A DNA stretch of 11,006 nucleotides, taken from positions 95,116-106,121 of the forward strand of contig MU646717.1 of NCBI GenBank assembly GCA_026770585.1, written 5' to 3'. Positions 9,101 to 11,006 of the stretch are shown in pieces; the first letter of the stretch is position 1, and each line of letters starts with the position of its first letter. The position numbers and the translations under genes were made by a program. The DNA comes from Baffinella frigidus (lineage: Eukaryota; Cryptophyceae; Cryptomonadales; Baffinellaceae). The notes beneath the pieces are model-generated. The model made no database searches. It was not told the DNA's origin and saw nothing but the letters and a program-made list of their open reading frames with translations.

Positions 9101-11006
9101 GTGCATGGCCTCGAGTCTCCGGAGCGTCGCGTCAACATACGTATATCACGTGGTCAATATAGTCAATATACGTATATTGCGTATGATAACACTACGTATG
9201 ACAATTACAGGTTTCGGGTTTCGGGTTTAGGGACTGCACCAGAGGGCGGCCGTGCGTCGCCTCGAACATACGTATATTACTTGGTTCATATAATTAATAT
9301 ACGTATATTACGTGATACAATTACGGTTTTCGGGTTTCGGATTACCAGCGGGCGGCCGTGCACGGCCTCGAGCCTCCGGAGGGTTGCGTCGAACAGCGGC
9401 TCCACCTCCTGGGTGAGGGTGTAGGGTTCTTATCTCAGAAAACGAGTTCTAAAACTCATTTTCTTAAGTCAATTCCCCTACAAATTTGTCAAGTTAAGCG
9501 GAAAGTAAAGAATAAGTTGACGAATTCGTAGGGGAATTGACTTAAGAAAACGAGTTTTAGAACTCGTTTTCTGAGATAAGTTCAGGCAGTCGCGTCTAGC
9601 CACACAGCGGGCTACGAAGGGATTTTCTGGCACTCAGTGCCCGAGTTTCCGTTACCTTATCCGTAGGAACCCCCCTATGTTCCTACGGGTTGCCTACAGT
9701 AGGGTCCTAGGTCTTATCGCTTAGGGGTTAATCAACCCCACCCCGTAGGCTGCTGTGTGGGGGGTAAGGATTTAGGTTTGCCTCGAACAGCGTCTCCACC
9801 TCCTGGGGGTGGGTGTAGGGTTCAGAGAGTCGCGTCTAGGGGGGTTAGGGTTTAGGGGTCGGGGTCTAGGGGGTTAGGGTTCAGGGATCAGGGTTAAGGG
9901 GGTTAGGGTTTAGGGGGTTAGGGTTAAGGGGGTTAGGGTTAAGGGGGTTTAGGGTTTCGAGGTTCGGGTTTAGGGGGTTGAGGGTTCATGGAACAGGGAT
10001 TAGGGTCTACGGGGCAAAGGTTCAGAGGGTTTCGGGTTTCGGGTTCCGGGTTTAGAGGGTTGAGGGTTTAGGAAATCCTCGGGGGTTCGGGGTTGGGTCT
10101 AGGGGGTTCGGGTTCAGGCAGTCGGGTCTAGGGGTGTTAGGGTTTAGGGGGTTAGGGTTAAGGGTGTTAGGGTTAAGGGGATTTAGGGTTTCCAGGTTCG
10201 GGTGTAGGGGGTTGAGGGTTCATGGAACAGGGATTAGGGTCTAGGGGGTAAAGGTTCATAGGGTTTAGGGTTTCGGGTTCCGGGTTTAGAGGGTTGAGGG
10301 CTTAGGAAAACCTCGGGGGCTCGGGGGTGGGTCTAGGGGGTTCGGGTTTCGGGGCAGGGATTAGGGTCTAGGGGATAAAGGTTTCAGAGGGGTTAGGGGT
10401 GTAGGATTTAGGGGGTCAGGGTCTAGGGGGATCGGGGTTCAGGGTTCGGGTTTCGAGGCTCATAACCTCAGGGAGCTCATCGAGCTGCGGAAAGCCGCGC
10501 GCCTGATCCGCCGCCAGGAACCTGCCACCGGGTATACGTATATTACGTGGTTAGTATACGTAATATACGTATATTACGTGGTTGAGATAGTTAAGCCCGT
10601 GTATTAACTATAACGGATAGGTTATATACGTATATTAACTATCAGGGAGCTCTTCGAGGGAAGCCGACGGGGTACTGAAGTGAGGAGGGCTGCTATCTTA
10701 CCCTTGAAATAGCTGTACCACGGCACACACCCCTCCCCCAAGATAGCAAAAAGTGATTGGAATCAAACATTTTCCACATGAAATCGGGAGGGAGAACCGG
10801 TGACCGCGACGCGTACGTATATTACGTGGTTGATATGGTTAAAGTCGTATATTGACTGTCGTATATTGACGGTCAAAGTCGTATATTGACTGCCGGGGTG
10901 CGGACCGCGACGCGTGCGCGCACGCGACGATAAACAGCGGGCAGTCCGACGCCCATAGAACCAGCGTGTGTTCGACACGGGGGGGGAGTGTGCACGACAC
11001 GCGGTT
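1..11006 (-). CDS. Spliced gene of unknown function, at least 15 mini-exons, both ends outside the window
   Basis: This is the overall gene model. Exons e1 to e15 run right to left: 10906-11006, 10467-10521, 9346-9408, 8436-8495, 8075-8116, 7202-7278, 6496-6581, 6136-6193, 5454-5487, 4480-4548, 3488-3559, 2513-2587, 1885-1982, 1216-1266 and 1-45. Each is open in one minus-strand frame, follows an AG and, where its end is visible, precedes GT (GC after e4). Intron phases agree at all 14 junctions; split codons are Arg (e1/e2), Ser (e6/e7), Gly (e7/e8), Arg (e8/e9), Arg (e13/e14) and Arg (e14/e15). The joined reading is about 328 codons without a stop. I do not recognise the protein; e10 and e13 are rich in Glu, Lys and Arg and probably helical. 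No start codon, stop codon, promoter or poly(A) signal can be placed. The frames rest on partly synonymous differences between exon copies; the exact splice sites are inferred. Confidence 0.6.
123..170. repeat. (AT)24 microsatellite
   Basis: Uninterrupted AT dinucleotides for 48 bp inside the AT-rich part of the 0.2-kb repeat; likely length-variable. Confidence 0.97.
211..279 (-). pseudogene. Partial copy of exon e15
   Basis: It follows cctcacag, matches 1-45 almost base for base, and extends further as IPQRSFEPYF into AT-rich sequence with no donor. It sits 234 bp from the edge copy, in a direct repeat that also covers the flanking AT-rich sequence. Confidence 0.5.
426..492 (-). pseudogene. 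Diverged copy of exon e15
   Basis: It follows gtctggcag and reads MLLSSHQTSEASHIPQR then PFEPYF. Relative to the other copies the middle has changed, but the frame is kept. A GT after a CAG about 20 bp beyond its aligned end (gtagtttc) could serve as donor. It lies 213 bp upstream of the second copy. Confidence 0.45.
530..682. mobile_element. Inverted-repeat element, MITE-like, with 5-bp flanking repeat
   Basis: Arms of about 60 bp pair nearly perfectly (ctagct...cacttcgatttcgtctcctc against its complement), with poly-C/poly-G blocks in each arm and a short centre. GTTTA flanks both ends (525-529 and 683-687), which fits a target duplication in heptamer sequence. The flank is itself a common repeat word, so the duplication could be chance. 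Confidence 0.65.
790..803 (-). pseudogene. 3'-end remnant of exon e14 with donor
   Basis: The 14 bases GACGTCGGAGAAAG match the exon end and are followed by gtatgc. The upstream 50 bases happen to be open in more than one minus frame; I could not connect them to the gene in phase. Confidence 0.35.
860..1060. repeat. GTGTAGG heptamer array and a 20-bp doublet
   Basis: From about 966 to 1050 the unit GTGTAGG repeats about twelve times. Just before it, at 869-901, the phrase atcctggtacaaact occurs twice; tggtacaaact recurs at 4641. Confidence 0.85.
1069..1112 (-). pseudogene. 3' fragment of exon e14
   Basis: It reads ASAWPYVGDGDVGE and ends AAAG before gtgctg. It starts abruptly where a palindrome (tatacgtatatta) ends. 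Two further remnants are the last 11-14 bases of e14 at 919-930 (no GT) and 790-803 (gtatgc). Confidence 0.55.
1114..1160. repeat. Palindrome pair, 31-bp family
   Basis: Two ATATACGTATAT-type palindromes separated by tcacgtgcttaatatagtta. This is the left-most good copy of a dispersed array; a single palindrome lies at 749-760. Confidence 0.75.
1216..1266 (-). CDS. Exon e14
   Basis: A 51-nt exon after gaaaccag, one base plus GLASAWPYVGDGDIGE plus two bases, ending AAAG before gtacca. 3' fragments lie at 1069-1112 (147 bp away), 919-930 and 790-803. GCA/GCG, GTC/GTG and GAC/GAT are silent and Ile/Val is conservative. The one-base start and two-base end fit e13 and e15. Confidence 0.6.
1270..1500. 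repeat. TTTTGGG/TTTAGGG telomere-like array
   Basis: Heptamer variants with the G-rich strand on plus; the transcript of the gene would carry CCCTAAA. It supplies the pyrimidine-rich tract before e14. Confidence 0.85.
1511..1547 (-). pseudogene. 3' fragment of exon e13 with ruined donor
   Basis: It reads SKVRPGFIDLVP. The bases after the exon end are at instead of gt (TAG then atcacc), and the last exon bases became TAG, so this copy looks decayed. It lies downstream of the complete exon, beyond the inverted-repeat element at 1644-1835. Confidence 0.5.
1644..1835. mobile_element. Inverted-repeat element, MITE-like, possible TA target
   Basis: About 80-bp arms pair with few mismatches (agagcgctgtgc, gttggccac and aaattggagccatttt recur inverted). 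The ends are tatgggg and ccccata, so a TA duplication with tgggg/cccca ends is possible. It separates complete e13 from its 3' fragment. Confidence 0.7.
1885..1982 (-). CDS. Exon e13, charged segment
   Basis: A 98-nt exon after ttaagcag, starting VEQQK, through RARKVVEEEEEKEG, to KARPGFIDLVP plus two bases of a split Arg codon before gtccac. The first two thirds are a charged, probably helical run with five consecutive Glu. A 5' copy (2111-2159) lies upstream, and a 3' copy (1511-1547) with a ruined donor lies downstream. GTG/GTT and CAG/CAA are silent. No family is recognised. Confidence 0.66.
1988..2180. repeat. GTTGACGTTTTA repeats in the intron before e13
   Basis: The phrase aagttgacgtttta occurs at about 1989, 2020 (one change) and 2166. 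Together with the e13 fragment it marks a duplicated intron-exon block. Confidence 0.6.
2111..2159 (-). pseudogene. 5' fragment of exon e13 with acceptor
   Basis: It follows taacgcag and reads VEQQKRTRKVVDEE before diverging. It lies 177 bp upstream of the complete exon and has no donor. Confidence 0.5.
2177..2340. repeat. TTTAGTG heptamer array
   Basis: About twenty heptamers, mostly TTTAGTG with some TTCAGGG and TTTAGGG. The dominant unit differs from the telomere unit by one base. Confidence 0.9.
2354..2377 (-). pseudogene. 3' fragment of exon e12 with donor
   Basis: It reads HFHIRRLQ and ends CTCCAG before gtccca. It lies 159 bp downstream of the complete exon's end. Confidence 0.5.
2381..2690. 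repeat. GC-rich 32-bp minisatellite with inverted copies
   Basis: The plus-strand word gtgcgtacggggcgtgacac (2385-2404) occurs once, followed by roughly 32-bp units ending gttgttggac to about 2485. Its reverse complement then recurs three times at 2593-2687 in 32-bp units. The blocks lie on either side of exon e12. Confidence 0.75.
2513..2587 (-). CDS. Exon e12
   Basis: A 75-nt, phase 0-0 exon after cgttggcag, starting MEYLLTDDSALSVAFHHH and ending HIRRLQ before gtccga. The His triplet is notable, but I cannot assign metal binding. 5' copies lie at 3046-3092 (with an 11-nt deletion) and 2702-2710 (a few codons only); a 3' copy lies at 2354-2377. Silent GAC/GAT, CTG/CTC and TCG/TCA changes support the frame. 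Confidence 0.66.
2702..2710 (-). pseudogene. Short 5' remnant of exon e12 with acceptor
   Basis: It follows gtggcag and keeps only ATGGAGTA before diverging. About 90 bp of upstream intron also match the copy at 3092 (gcgtcagcaatcttgctcgc region), which shows that exon start and intron were duplicated together. Confidence 0.4.
2816..2966. repeat. Inverted-repeat element, about 139 bp
   Basis: gagtattcataatgaatacg at 2827 pairs with its complement ending at 2966. Inside, cttaagg/ccttaag and gtcta/tagac pair again, so the whole folds as nested hairpins. A 14-bp perfect palindrome (ctcatccggatgag) overlaps the left end. No convincing target duplication. Confidence 0.65.
3046..3092 (-). pseudogene. 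5' copy of exon e12 with 11-nt deletion
   Basis: It follows ctggcag, starts ATGGA, lacks 11 nt that include the Tyr-Leu-Leu codons, then aligns as TDDSALSITFHHH. The deletion breaks the frame. The intron sequence before it (cgcgcggtgg) is also repeated before the 2702-2710 remnant. Confidence 0.5.
3268..3328 (-). pseudogene. 3' fragment of exon e11 with donor
   Basis: It begins at a palindrome-like end, reads VWIRGKVMSLGTTAMPRLQ and ends CTTCAG before gtatac. Against the complete exon it has silent changes and one Trp/Met difference. Confidence 0.55.
3333..3423. repeat. 11-bp AT-rich minisatellite
   Basis: Units like tacgtacaata and tgtataatata repeat every 11 bp, four times before and three times after a 13-bp interruption. 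It looks like a degenerate relative of the palindrome array. Confidence 0.7.
3424..3487. repeat. TTTAGGG short array beside e11
   Basis: Five TTTAGGG-like units on the plus strand abutting the e11 donor. Confidence 0.85.
3488..3559 (-). CDS. Exon e11
   Basis: A 72-nt, phase 0-0 exon after cgtggcag, starting DMLGYVWIRGKVWSLG and ending AMPRLQ before gtaccc. The 5' fragment at 3727-3772 has its own acceptor and stops at a palindrome; the 3' fragment at 3268-3328 has its own donor (gtatac) and starts at one. GAT/GAC, ACT/ACC and CCT/CCC are silent differences. Function unknown. Confidence 0.66.
3590..3720. repeat. 31-bp palindrome array
   Basis: Palindromes start at 3621, 3652, 3683 and 3714 (half), exactly 31 bp apart, with spacers tacgtaacccgtacagtta. 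The last is cut off where the e11 5' fragment begins. Confidence 0.9.
3727..3772 (-). pseudogene. 5' fragment of exon e11, cut off at a palindrome
   Basis: It follows cgtggcag, reads DMLGYVWIRGKVWSLG, then passes directly into half of an ATATACGTATAT unit. It is 213 bp upstream of the complete exon. Confidence 0.55.
3780..4030. repeat. Mixed G-rich, C-rich and palindromic intron sequence
   Basis: TTTAGGG/TTTGGGG words give way at 3924-3952 to a C-rich run on the plus strand, the only sizeable strand switch of the G-rich bias. A hairpin (atattcgaga with tctcgaatat) follows at 3988-4021. No exon is seen here. Confidence 0.55.
4052..4094 (-). pseudogene. 3' fragment of exon e10 ending in TAG
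   Basis: It reads GEEAARREARKEE and then TAG where e10 has the final CAG, followed by gttccc. It lies 147 bp from the 4199 fragment and starts close to a palindrome. The stop suggests it is not used. Confidence 0.5.
4097..4460. repeat. Palindrome arrays with an inverted segment
   Basis: ATATACGTATAT units with 31-bp spacing surround the 4199-4248 fragment. At 4349-4366 attacgtatacatatatt occurs, its exact complement lies at 393-410 of the same kilobase (4393-4410), and a third copy in the first direction follows at 4421, so part of the array was inverted. Confidence 0.8.
4199..4248 (-). pseudogene. 3' fragment of exon e10, one base deleted
   Basis: It matches from GCGGACGAG to GAGCAG before gtccat, but one base is lost in the middle, so the frame is broken. 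It starts at a palindrome (tatatcaactat). Confidence 0.45.
4480..4548 (-). CDS. Exon e10, charged helical segment
   Basis: A 69-nt, phase 0-0 exon after atgccag, starting VRVAK and continuing through KADEGEEAARREARKEEQ before gttctc. The Glu/Arg/Lys/Ala-rich run looks like a coiled coil or long single helix. One 5' fragment (4931-4959) lies upstream and two 3' fragments (4199-4248, 4052-4094) downstream. CGG/CGA and AAA/AAG are silent differences. Only this copy has both ends. Confidence 0.65.
4550..4615. repeat. Palindrome units upstream of e10
   Basis: catatacgtatattacgtt and degenerate units, ending aatatacgggcttg; the same tail occurs at 4456, 8595 and 8771. Confidence 0.7.
4685..4867. 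repeat. Inverted-repeat element with poly-G/poly-C ends
   Basis: Arms share aaacggttttaat, taaaacttt and a tactacac core, and end in a G run on the left and a run of about 13 C on the right. AT-rich inside and unlike its neighbours in base composition. Likely a MITE-like insertion between e10 and its 5' fragment. Confidence 0.65.
4931..4959 (-). pseudogene. 5' fragment of exon e10 with acceptor
   Basis: It follows aaaacag and reads VRVAKKVDDY, then a stop. CGG/CGA and AAA/AAG are silent against e10. The poly-C-ended inverted-repeat element (4685-4867) separates it from the complete exon. Confidence 0.5.
5018..5295. repeat. 28-bp VNTR made of four heptamers
   Basis: About nine units of gtagggttggtgtagggtga plus tggtggat or gggtggac. 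Each unit is 28 bp, four times seven, and the two endings partly alternate, giving a 56-bp order. Confidence 0.85.
5296..5425. repeat. TTTCGTG and TTTCATG heptamers
   Basis: Heptamer register continues from the VNTR, but the unit changes to TTTCGTG (about five) and then TTTCATG (about four), before returning to TTTAGGG forms. Confidence 0.85.
5454..5487 (-). CDS. Exon e9 (34 nt)
   Basis: A very short exon after gagggcag, one base plus eleven codons, YDQWGAPDARE, ending GCGAGAG before gtccga. The one-base start completes the Arg codon left by e8 and the phase 0 end matches e10. The other two frames do not fit that chain. A degenerate copy of its 3' half sits at 5552-5571. Confidence 0.5.
5552..5571 (-). 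pseudogene. Degenerate 3' fragment of exon e9
   Basis: It resembles the PDARE end of e9 (PDARK) and is followed by cctaac, so it has no donor. It lies upstream of the complete exon, an exception to the usual order. Confidence 0.3.
5638..5785. repeat. Imperfect inverted-repeat element with perfect core hairpin
   Basis: ccttgcttatcttaatctt (5689-5707) and its exact complement (5716-5734) flank an 8-nt loop. Weaker pairing extends outward to tggagcc/ggctcca at the ends. Confidence 0.55.
5855..6135. repeat. 164-bp direct repeat with palindromes and GGGTTTT runs
   Basis: The block gtaatatacgtatattgact, cggggcgagaacaggtaggg, a run of GGGTTTT, and ggagttaggggtagtac recurs 164 bp apart, the end of each block being the e8 donor region. 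Confidence 0.75.
5972..5998 (-). pseudogene. 3' fragment of exon e8 with donor
   Basis: It is identical to the end of e8 (GLRLAAWR) and is followed by the same gtacta donor, in a 164-bp direct repeat that also carries a palindrome and a GGGTTTT run. A shorter remnant may lie near 5824-5832. Confidence 0.5.
6136..6193 (-). CDS. Exon e8
   Basis: A 58-nt exon after catgcag, reading DAAMEMMQHPGLRLAAWR with two bases before and two after for split codons, and ending before gtacta. A 3' fragment with the same donor lies 164 bp downstream at 5972-5998. The Met-rich, amphipathic reading looks helical. I do not recognise it. Confidence 0.57.
6200..6490. repeat. GGTGTGT/GGTGTTT/GGGTGTG array in intron e7-e8
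   Basis: Nearly 300 bp of seven-base units. It is open in all plus frames as Val-Cys-Gly-Trp-type repeats, which is an effect of the array and not coding. Confidence 0.88.
6496..6581 (-). CDS. Exon e7
   Basis: An 86-nt exon after ccaccgccggcag, ending before gtacac. It reads GGGEHWGSYMETSPALHP, then SLRSCEADVS, with one base at each end completing split codons (Ser with e6, Gly with e8). No duplicate is visible, so the frame rests on openness and the phase fit to both neighbours. A second acceptor-like site inside it, cccttctctccgcag, would give a 20-nt alternative exon. Confidence 0.45.
6597..6815. repeat. TTTAGGG/TTCAGGG and degenerate heptamers
   Basis: Telomere-like at the left, fading into GGTGTAAGG-type words. 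Similar words fill 6847-6930, 6985-7020 and 7085-7180 between the e6 fragments. Confidence 0.75.
6816..6846 (-). pseudogene. Most degenerate 3' fragment of exon e6
   Basis: The run ggcctctcttcctgctctc to the gtcccg donor region resembles the e6 end but has diverged. It is the lowest of three such fragments. Confidence 0.3.
6941..6975 (-). pseudogene. Degenerate 3' fragment of exon e6
   Basis: It aligns to the same end (tctccctctcccgag before gtccgt), but small indels break the frame. Confidence 0.35.
7050..7084 (-). pseudogene. 3' fragment of exon e6 with donor
   Basis: It matches the last third of e6 (SLQPLLLPVP) with silent GTC/GTT and CAA/CAG changes and ends CCGAG before gttccg. Confidence 0.45.
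7202..7278 (-). CDS. Exon e6, complete copy
   Basis: A 77-nt exon after ctgtgcag, starting RIVPSAGVDVRGVIEGL and ending with PVP plus two bases of a split codon before gttccg. Two 5' partial copies lie upstream (7549-7604, 7391-7441) and three 3' partial copies downstream (7050-7084, 6941-6975, 6816-6846). Differences include silent GAC/GAT, ATC/ATA and GTC/GTT changes. Only this copy has both ends. Confidence 0.62.
7391..7441 (-). pseudogene. 5' copy of exon e6
   Basis: It follows gtgtgcag and reads RIVPSAGVDVRGVIEGL with only silent differences from the complete copy, then runs into ttaaacaccc without the PVP end. It is 163 bp upstream of the complete copy. Confidence 0.5.
7549..7604 (-). 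pseudogene. 5' copy of exon e6, most diverged
   Basis: It follows ttttcgcag and reads MIVPFAGVDVRGIIQGL. Differences are conservative (Val/Ile, Glu/Gln). It lacks the exon's 3' part and donor. Confidence 0.45.
7632..7790. repeat. TTTCGGG array and palindrome remnants
   Basis: Four TTTCGGG units, then TTTGGGG words and two tatacgtttattacg-like units just downstream of the second e5 donor. Confidence 0.75.
7793..7834 (-). CDS. Exon e5, second intact copy (42 nt)
   Basis: It encodes AQLLSQVLAPYRGQ after accccagcag and before gtgaaaa. It differs from the upstream copy by one replacement (His/Gln) and one silent Leu change. Both copies are 42 nt in phase 0, so either one, or both, could be spliced in without shifting the frame. 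The longer pyrimidine-rich run before this acceptor makes it the better 3' splice site of the two. Confidence 0.55.
7850..7990. repeat. Purine tract (GGGA/GAGA)
   Basis: About 130 bp of almost pure purine on plus. In the gene's transcript it is a long pyrimidine tract a little upstream of the acceptor of the second e5 copy. Confidence 0.9.
8075..8116 (-). CDS. Exon e5, first copy (42 nt)
   Basis: A 14-codon, phase 0-0 mini-exon after aaagcag, encoding AHLLSQVLAPYRGQ and ending GGCCAG before gtgaaac. A second intact copy lies at 7793-7834. The plus strand also reads openly, but the minus reading has acceptor and donor in both copies and fits the phases of e4 and e6. Confidence 0.6.
8120..8430. 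repeat. TTTAGGG array in intron e4-e5
   Basis: About 300 bp, including an almost perfect run of at least eight TTTAGGG units near 8333-8392. It is the cleanest interstitial telomere-like run in the window. Confidence 0.95.
8436..8495 (-). CDS. Exon e4, copy nearest e5
   Basis: A 60-nt, phase 0 exon after ctcgcag, encoding VEAIVMQLLAHPRGLPEGEL. Its end, CTG before gcatac, would be a GC donor, the only such donor in this model; no GT donor in the right phase is visible. The copies at 8627-8686 and 8801-8857 differ mainly by silent third-base or Leu first-base changes, and one lacks exactly four codons. The frame is among the best supported in the window; the donor is not. Confidence 0.6.
8503..8602. 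repeat. 31-bp palindrome array beside e4
   Basis: Palindromes at 8503-8514 and 8534-8545, a variant at 8564 and a half at 8595, spaced 31, 30 and 31 bp. Similar arrays lie at 8705-8800, 9134-9200 and 9267-9318. Confidence 0.88.
8627..8686 (-). CDS. Second full-length copy of exon e4
   Basis: This follows tacgcag and is open for the same 20 codons as 8436-8495. Against that copy it has silent changes at Ala, Ile, Pro (twice), Glu (twice) and Leu codons, and two replacements (Gln to Lys, His to Tyr). No GT or GC lies at the aligned 3' end, so it may be a dead duplicate, or an alternative exon using a GT further on (ctctcaa before gtccaag), which would break the phase to e5. Confidence 0.45.
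8801..8857 (-). pseudogene. Exon e4 copy with a 12-nt in-frame deletion
   Basis: It follows caacag and starts VEAIVM, then continues HPGGLPEGEL, so the four codons for Gln-Leu-Leu-Ala are missing in frame. Other differences are silent (Leu, Glu) or Arg to Gly. The 3' end has no donor at the aligned place. It lies upstream of the two complete copies. Confidence 0.5.
8862..9085. repeat. TTTAGGG then TTTCGGG/TTCCGGG array
   Basis: The unit changes from TTTAGGG to TTTCGGG near 8965, with TTCCGGG variants, in an unbroken seven-base register. Confidence 0.92.
9089..9136 (-). pseudogene. Longer 3' fragment of exon e3 with donor
   Basis: It starts at a palindrome (gtatatcacg region), reads VDATLRRLEAMHGRPL and ends CCGCTG before gtgcaa, 151 bp from the 9240 fragment. 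Differences from e3 are mostly silent. Confidence 0.52.
9240..9266 (-). pseudogene. 3' fragment of exon e3 with donor
   Basis: It starts at a palindrome (cgtatg), reads FEATHGRPL and ends CTCTG before gtgcag. Confidence 0.5.
9346..9408 (-). CDS. Exon e3
   Basis: A 63-nt, phase 0-0 exon after the pyrimidine-rich acceptor cctcacccag, ending CCGCTG before gtaatc. It encodes EVEPLFDATLRRLEAVHG followed by RPL, probably helical. Copies at 9779-9802 (5' part), 9240-9266 and 9089-9136 (3' parts, each with a GT after CTG) show silent changes such as GCA/GCG, ACC/ACG and AGG/AGA in this frame. One intact copy flanked by truncated ones marks this as the functional exon. Confidence 0.65.
9430..9579. 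mobile_element. 150-bp inverted-repeat insertion with 4-bp target repeat
   Basis: Arms of about 60 bp (ttatctcagaaaacgagttc, aattcccctac) pair with a few mismatches. GTTC stands at both ends (9426-9429, 9580-9583). The related sequence at 9805-9840 reads gtagggttcagagagtcgcg without the element and with one GTTC, giving a paralogous empty site. Confidence 0.82.
9600..9760. mobile_element. 161-bp snap-back insertion next to the first
   Basis: ccacacagc (9600) pairs with gctgtgtgg (9760), and a perfect central hairpin ccgtaggaac/gttcctacgg lies at 9661-9688. The empty-site copy at 9830-9850 runs gtcgcgtctag straight into ggggttagg, the same words that flank this element. No clear target repeat. 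Confidence 0.6.
9779..9802 (-). pseudogene. 5' fragment of exon e3 with acceptor
   Basis: It follows ccacccccag and reads EVETLFEA before ending. It lies upstream of the complete exon, beyond two inserted hairpin elements, and its flank supplies the empty-site comparison for them. Confidence 0.5.
9838..10466. repeat. Large TTTAGGG-like block with 234-bp higher order
   Basis: Over 600 bp without an exon. gggttcatggaacagggatt recurs at about 9983 and 10217 (234 bp apart) with surrounding words in the same order, and a third partial copy near 10350 has lost the middle. Confidence 0.85.
10467..10521 (-). CDS. Exon e2
   Basis: This 55-nt exon follows ggtggcag and ends CCTGAG before gttatg. It reads FLAADQARGFPQLDELPE after one base that completes the split codon from e1. 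The plus strand is also open here, so strand choice rests on the phase chain and on the partial copy at 10642-10665, where TTT/TTC is a silent change in this frame. The exon is bordered upstream by a palindrome array and downstream by the large TTTAGGG-like block. Confidence 0.5.
10531..10640. repeat. Palindrome array upstream of e2
   Basis: Several tatacgtatattacgtggtt units, then a degenerate inverted stretch. Related gtcgtatattgact words fill 10811-10890. Confidence 0.8.
10642..10665 (-). pseudogene. Partial copy of exon e2
   Basis: Bases matching GGCTTTCCG and GATGAGCTCCCTGA of e2 recur here with five bases missing. It lies upstream of e2, against the usual order, and touches a palindrome array. 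Confidence 0.35.
10680..10760. repeat. Short inverted repeat between e1 and e2
   Basis: gctatctt and aagatagc pair across about 45 bp of unrelated sequence. Too short to call an element. Confidence 0.35.
10804..10813 (-). pseudogene. 3'-end remnant of exon e1 with donor
   Basis: The ten bases ACGCGTCGCG match the end of e1 and are followed by gtcacc; a palindrome array begins immediately on the other side. Confidence 0.3.
10906..11006 (-). CDS. Exon e1 (5' end outside window)
   Basis: The minus strand is open from the right edge to 10906 and reads through a hydrophobic stretch, LVLWASDCPLFIVACAHAS, that could be a buried strand or helix. It ends with two bases of a split Arg codon followed by gtccgc. 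All three minus frames are open here, so the frame is chosen because it gives the phase e2 needs. A copy of the last ten bases with a donor (gtcacc) lies downstream at 10804-10813. Confidence 0.45.

Noticed and set aside
9600-9760. tRNA or other known RNA gene
   Set aside because: The hairpins do not make a cloverleaf, and no A or B box or anticodon arm is evident; an inserted snap-back element explains it better.
10467-10521. Plus-strand reading of e2 (LRELIELRKAARLIRRQ)
   Set aside because: It is open and helix-like, but lacks a donor in place, and every other supported exon is on the minus strand; the minus reading fits both phases. It is not fully excluded.
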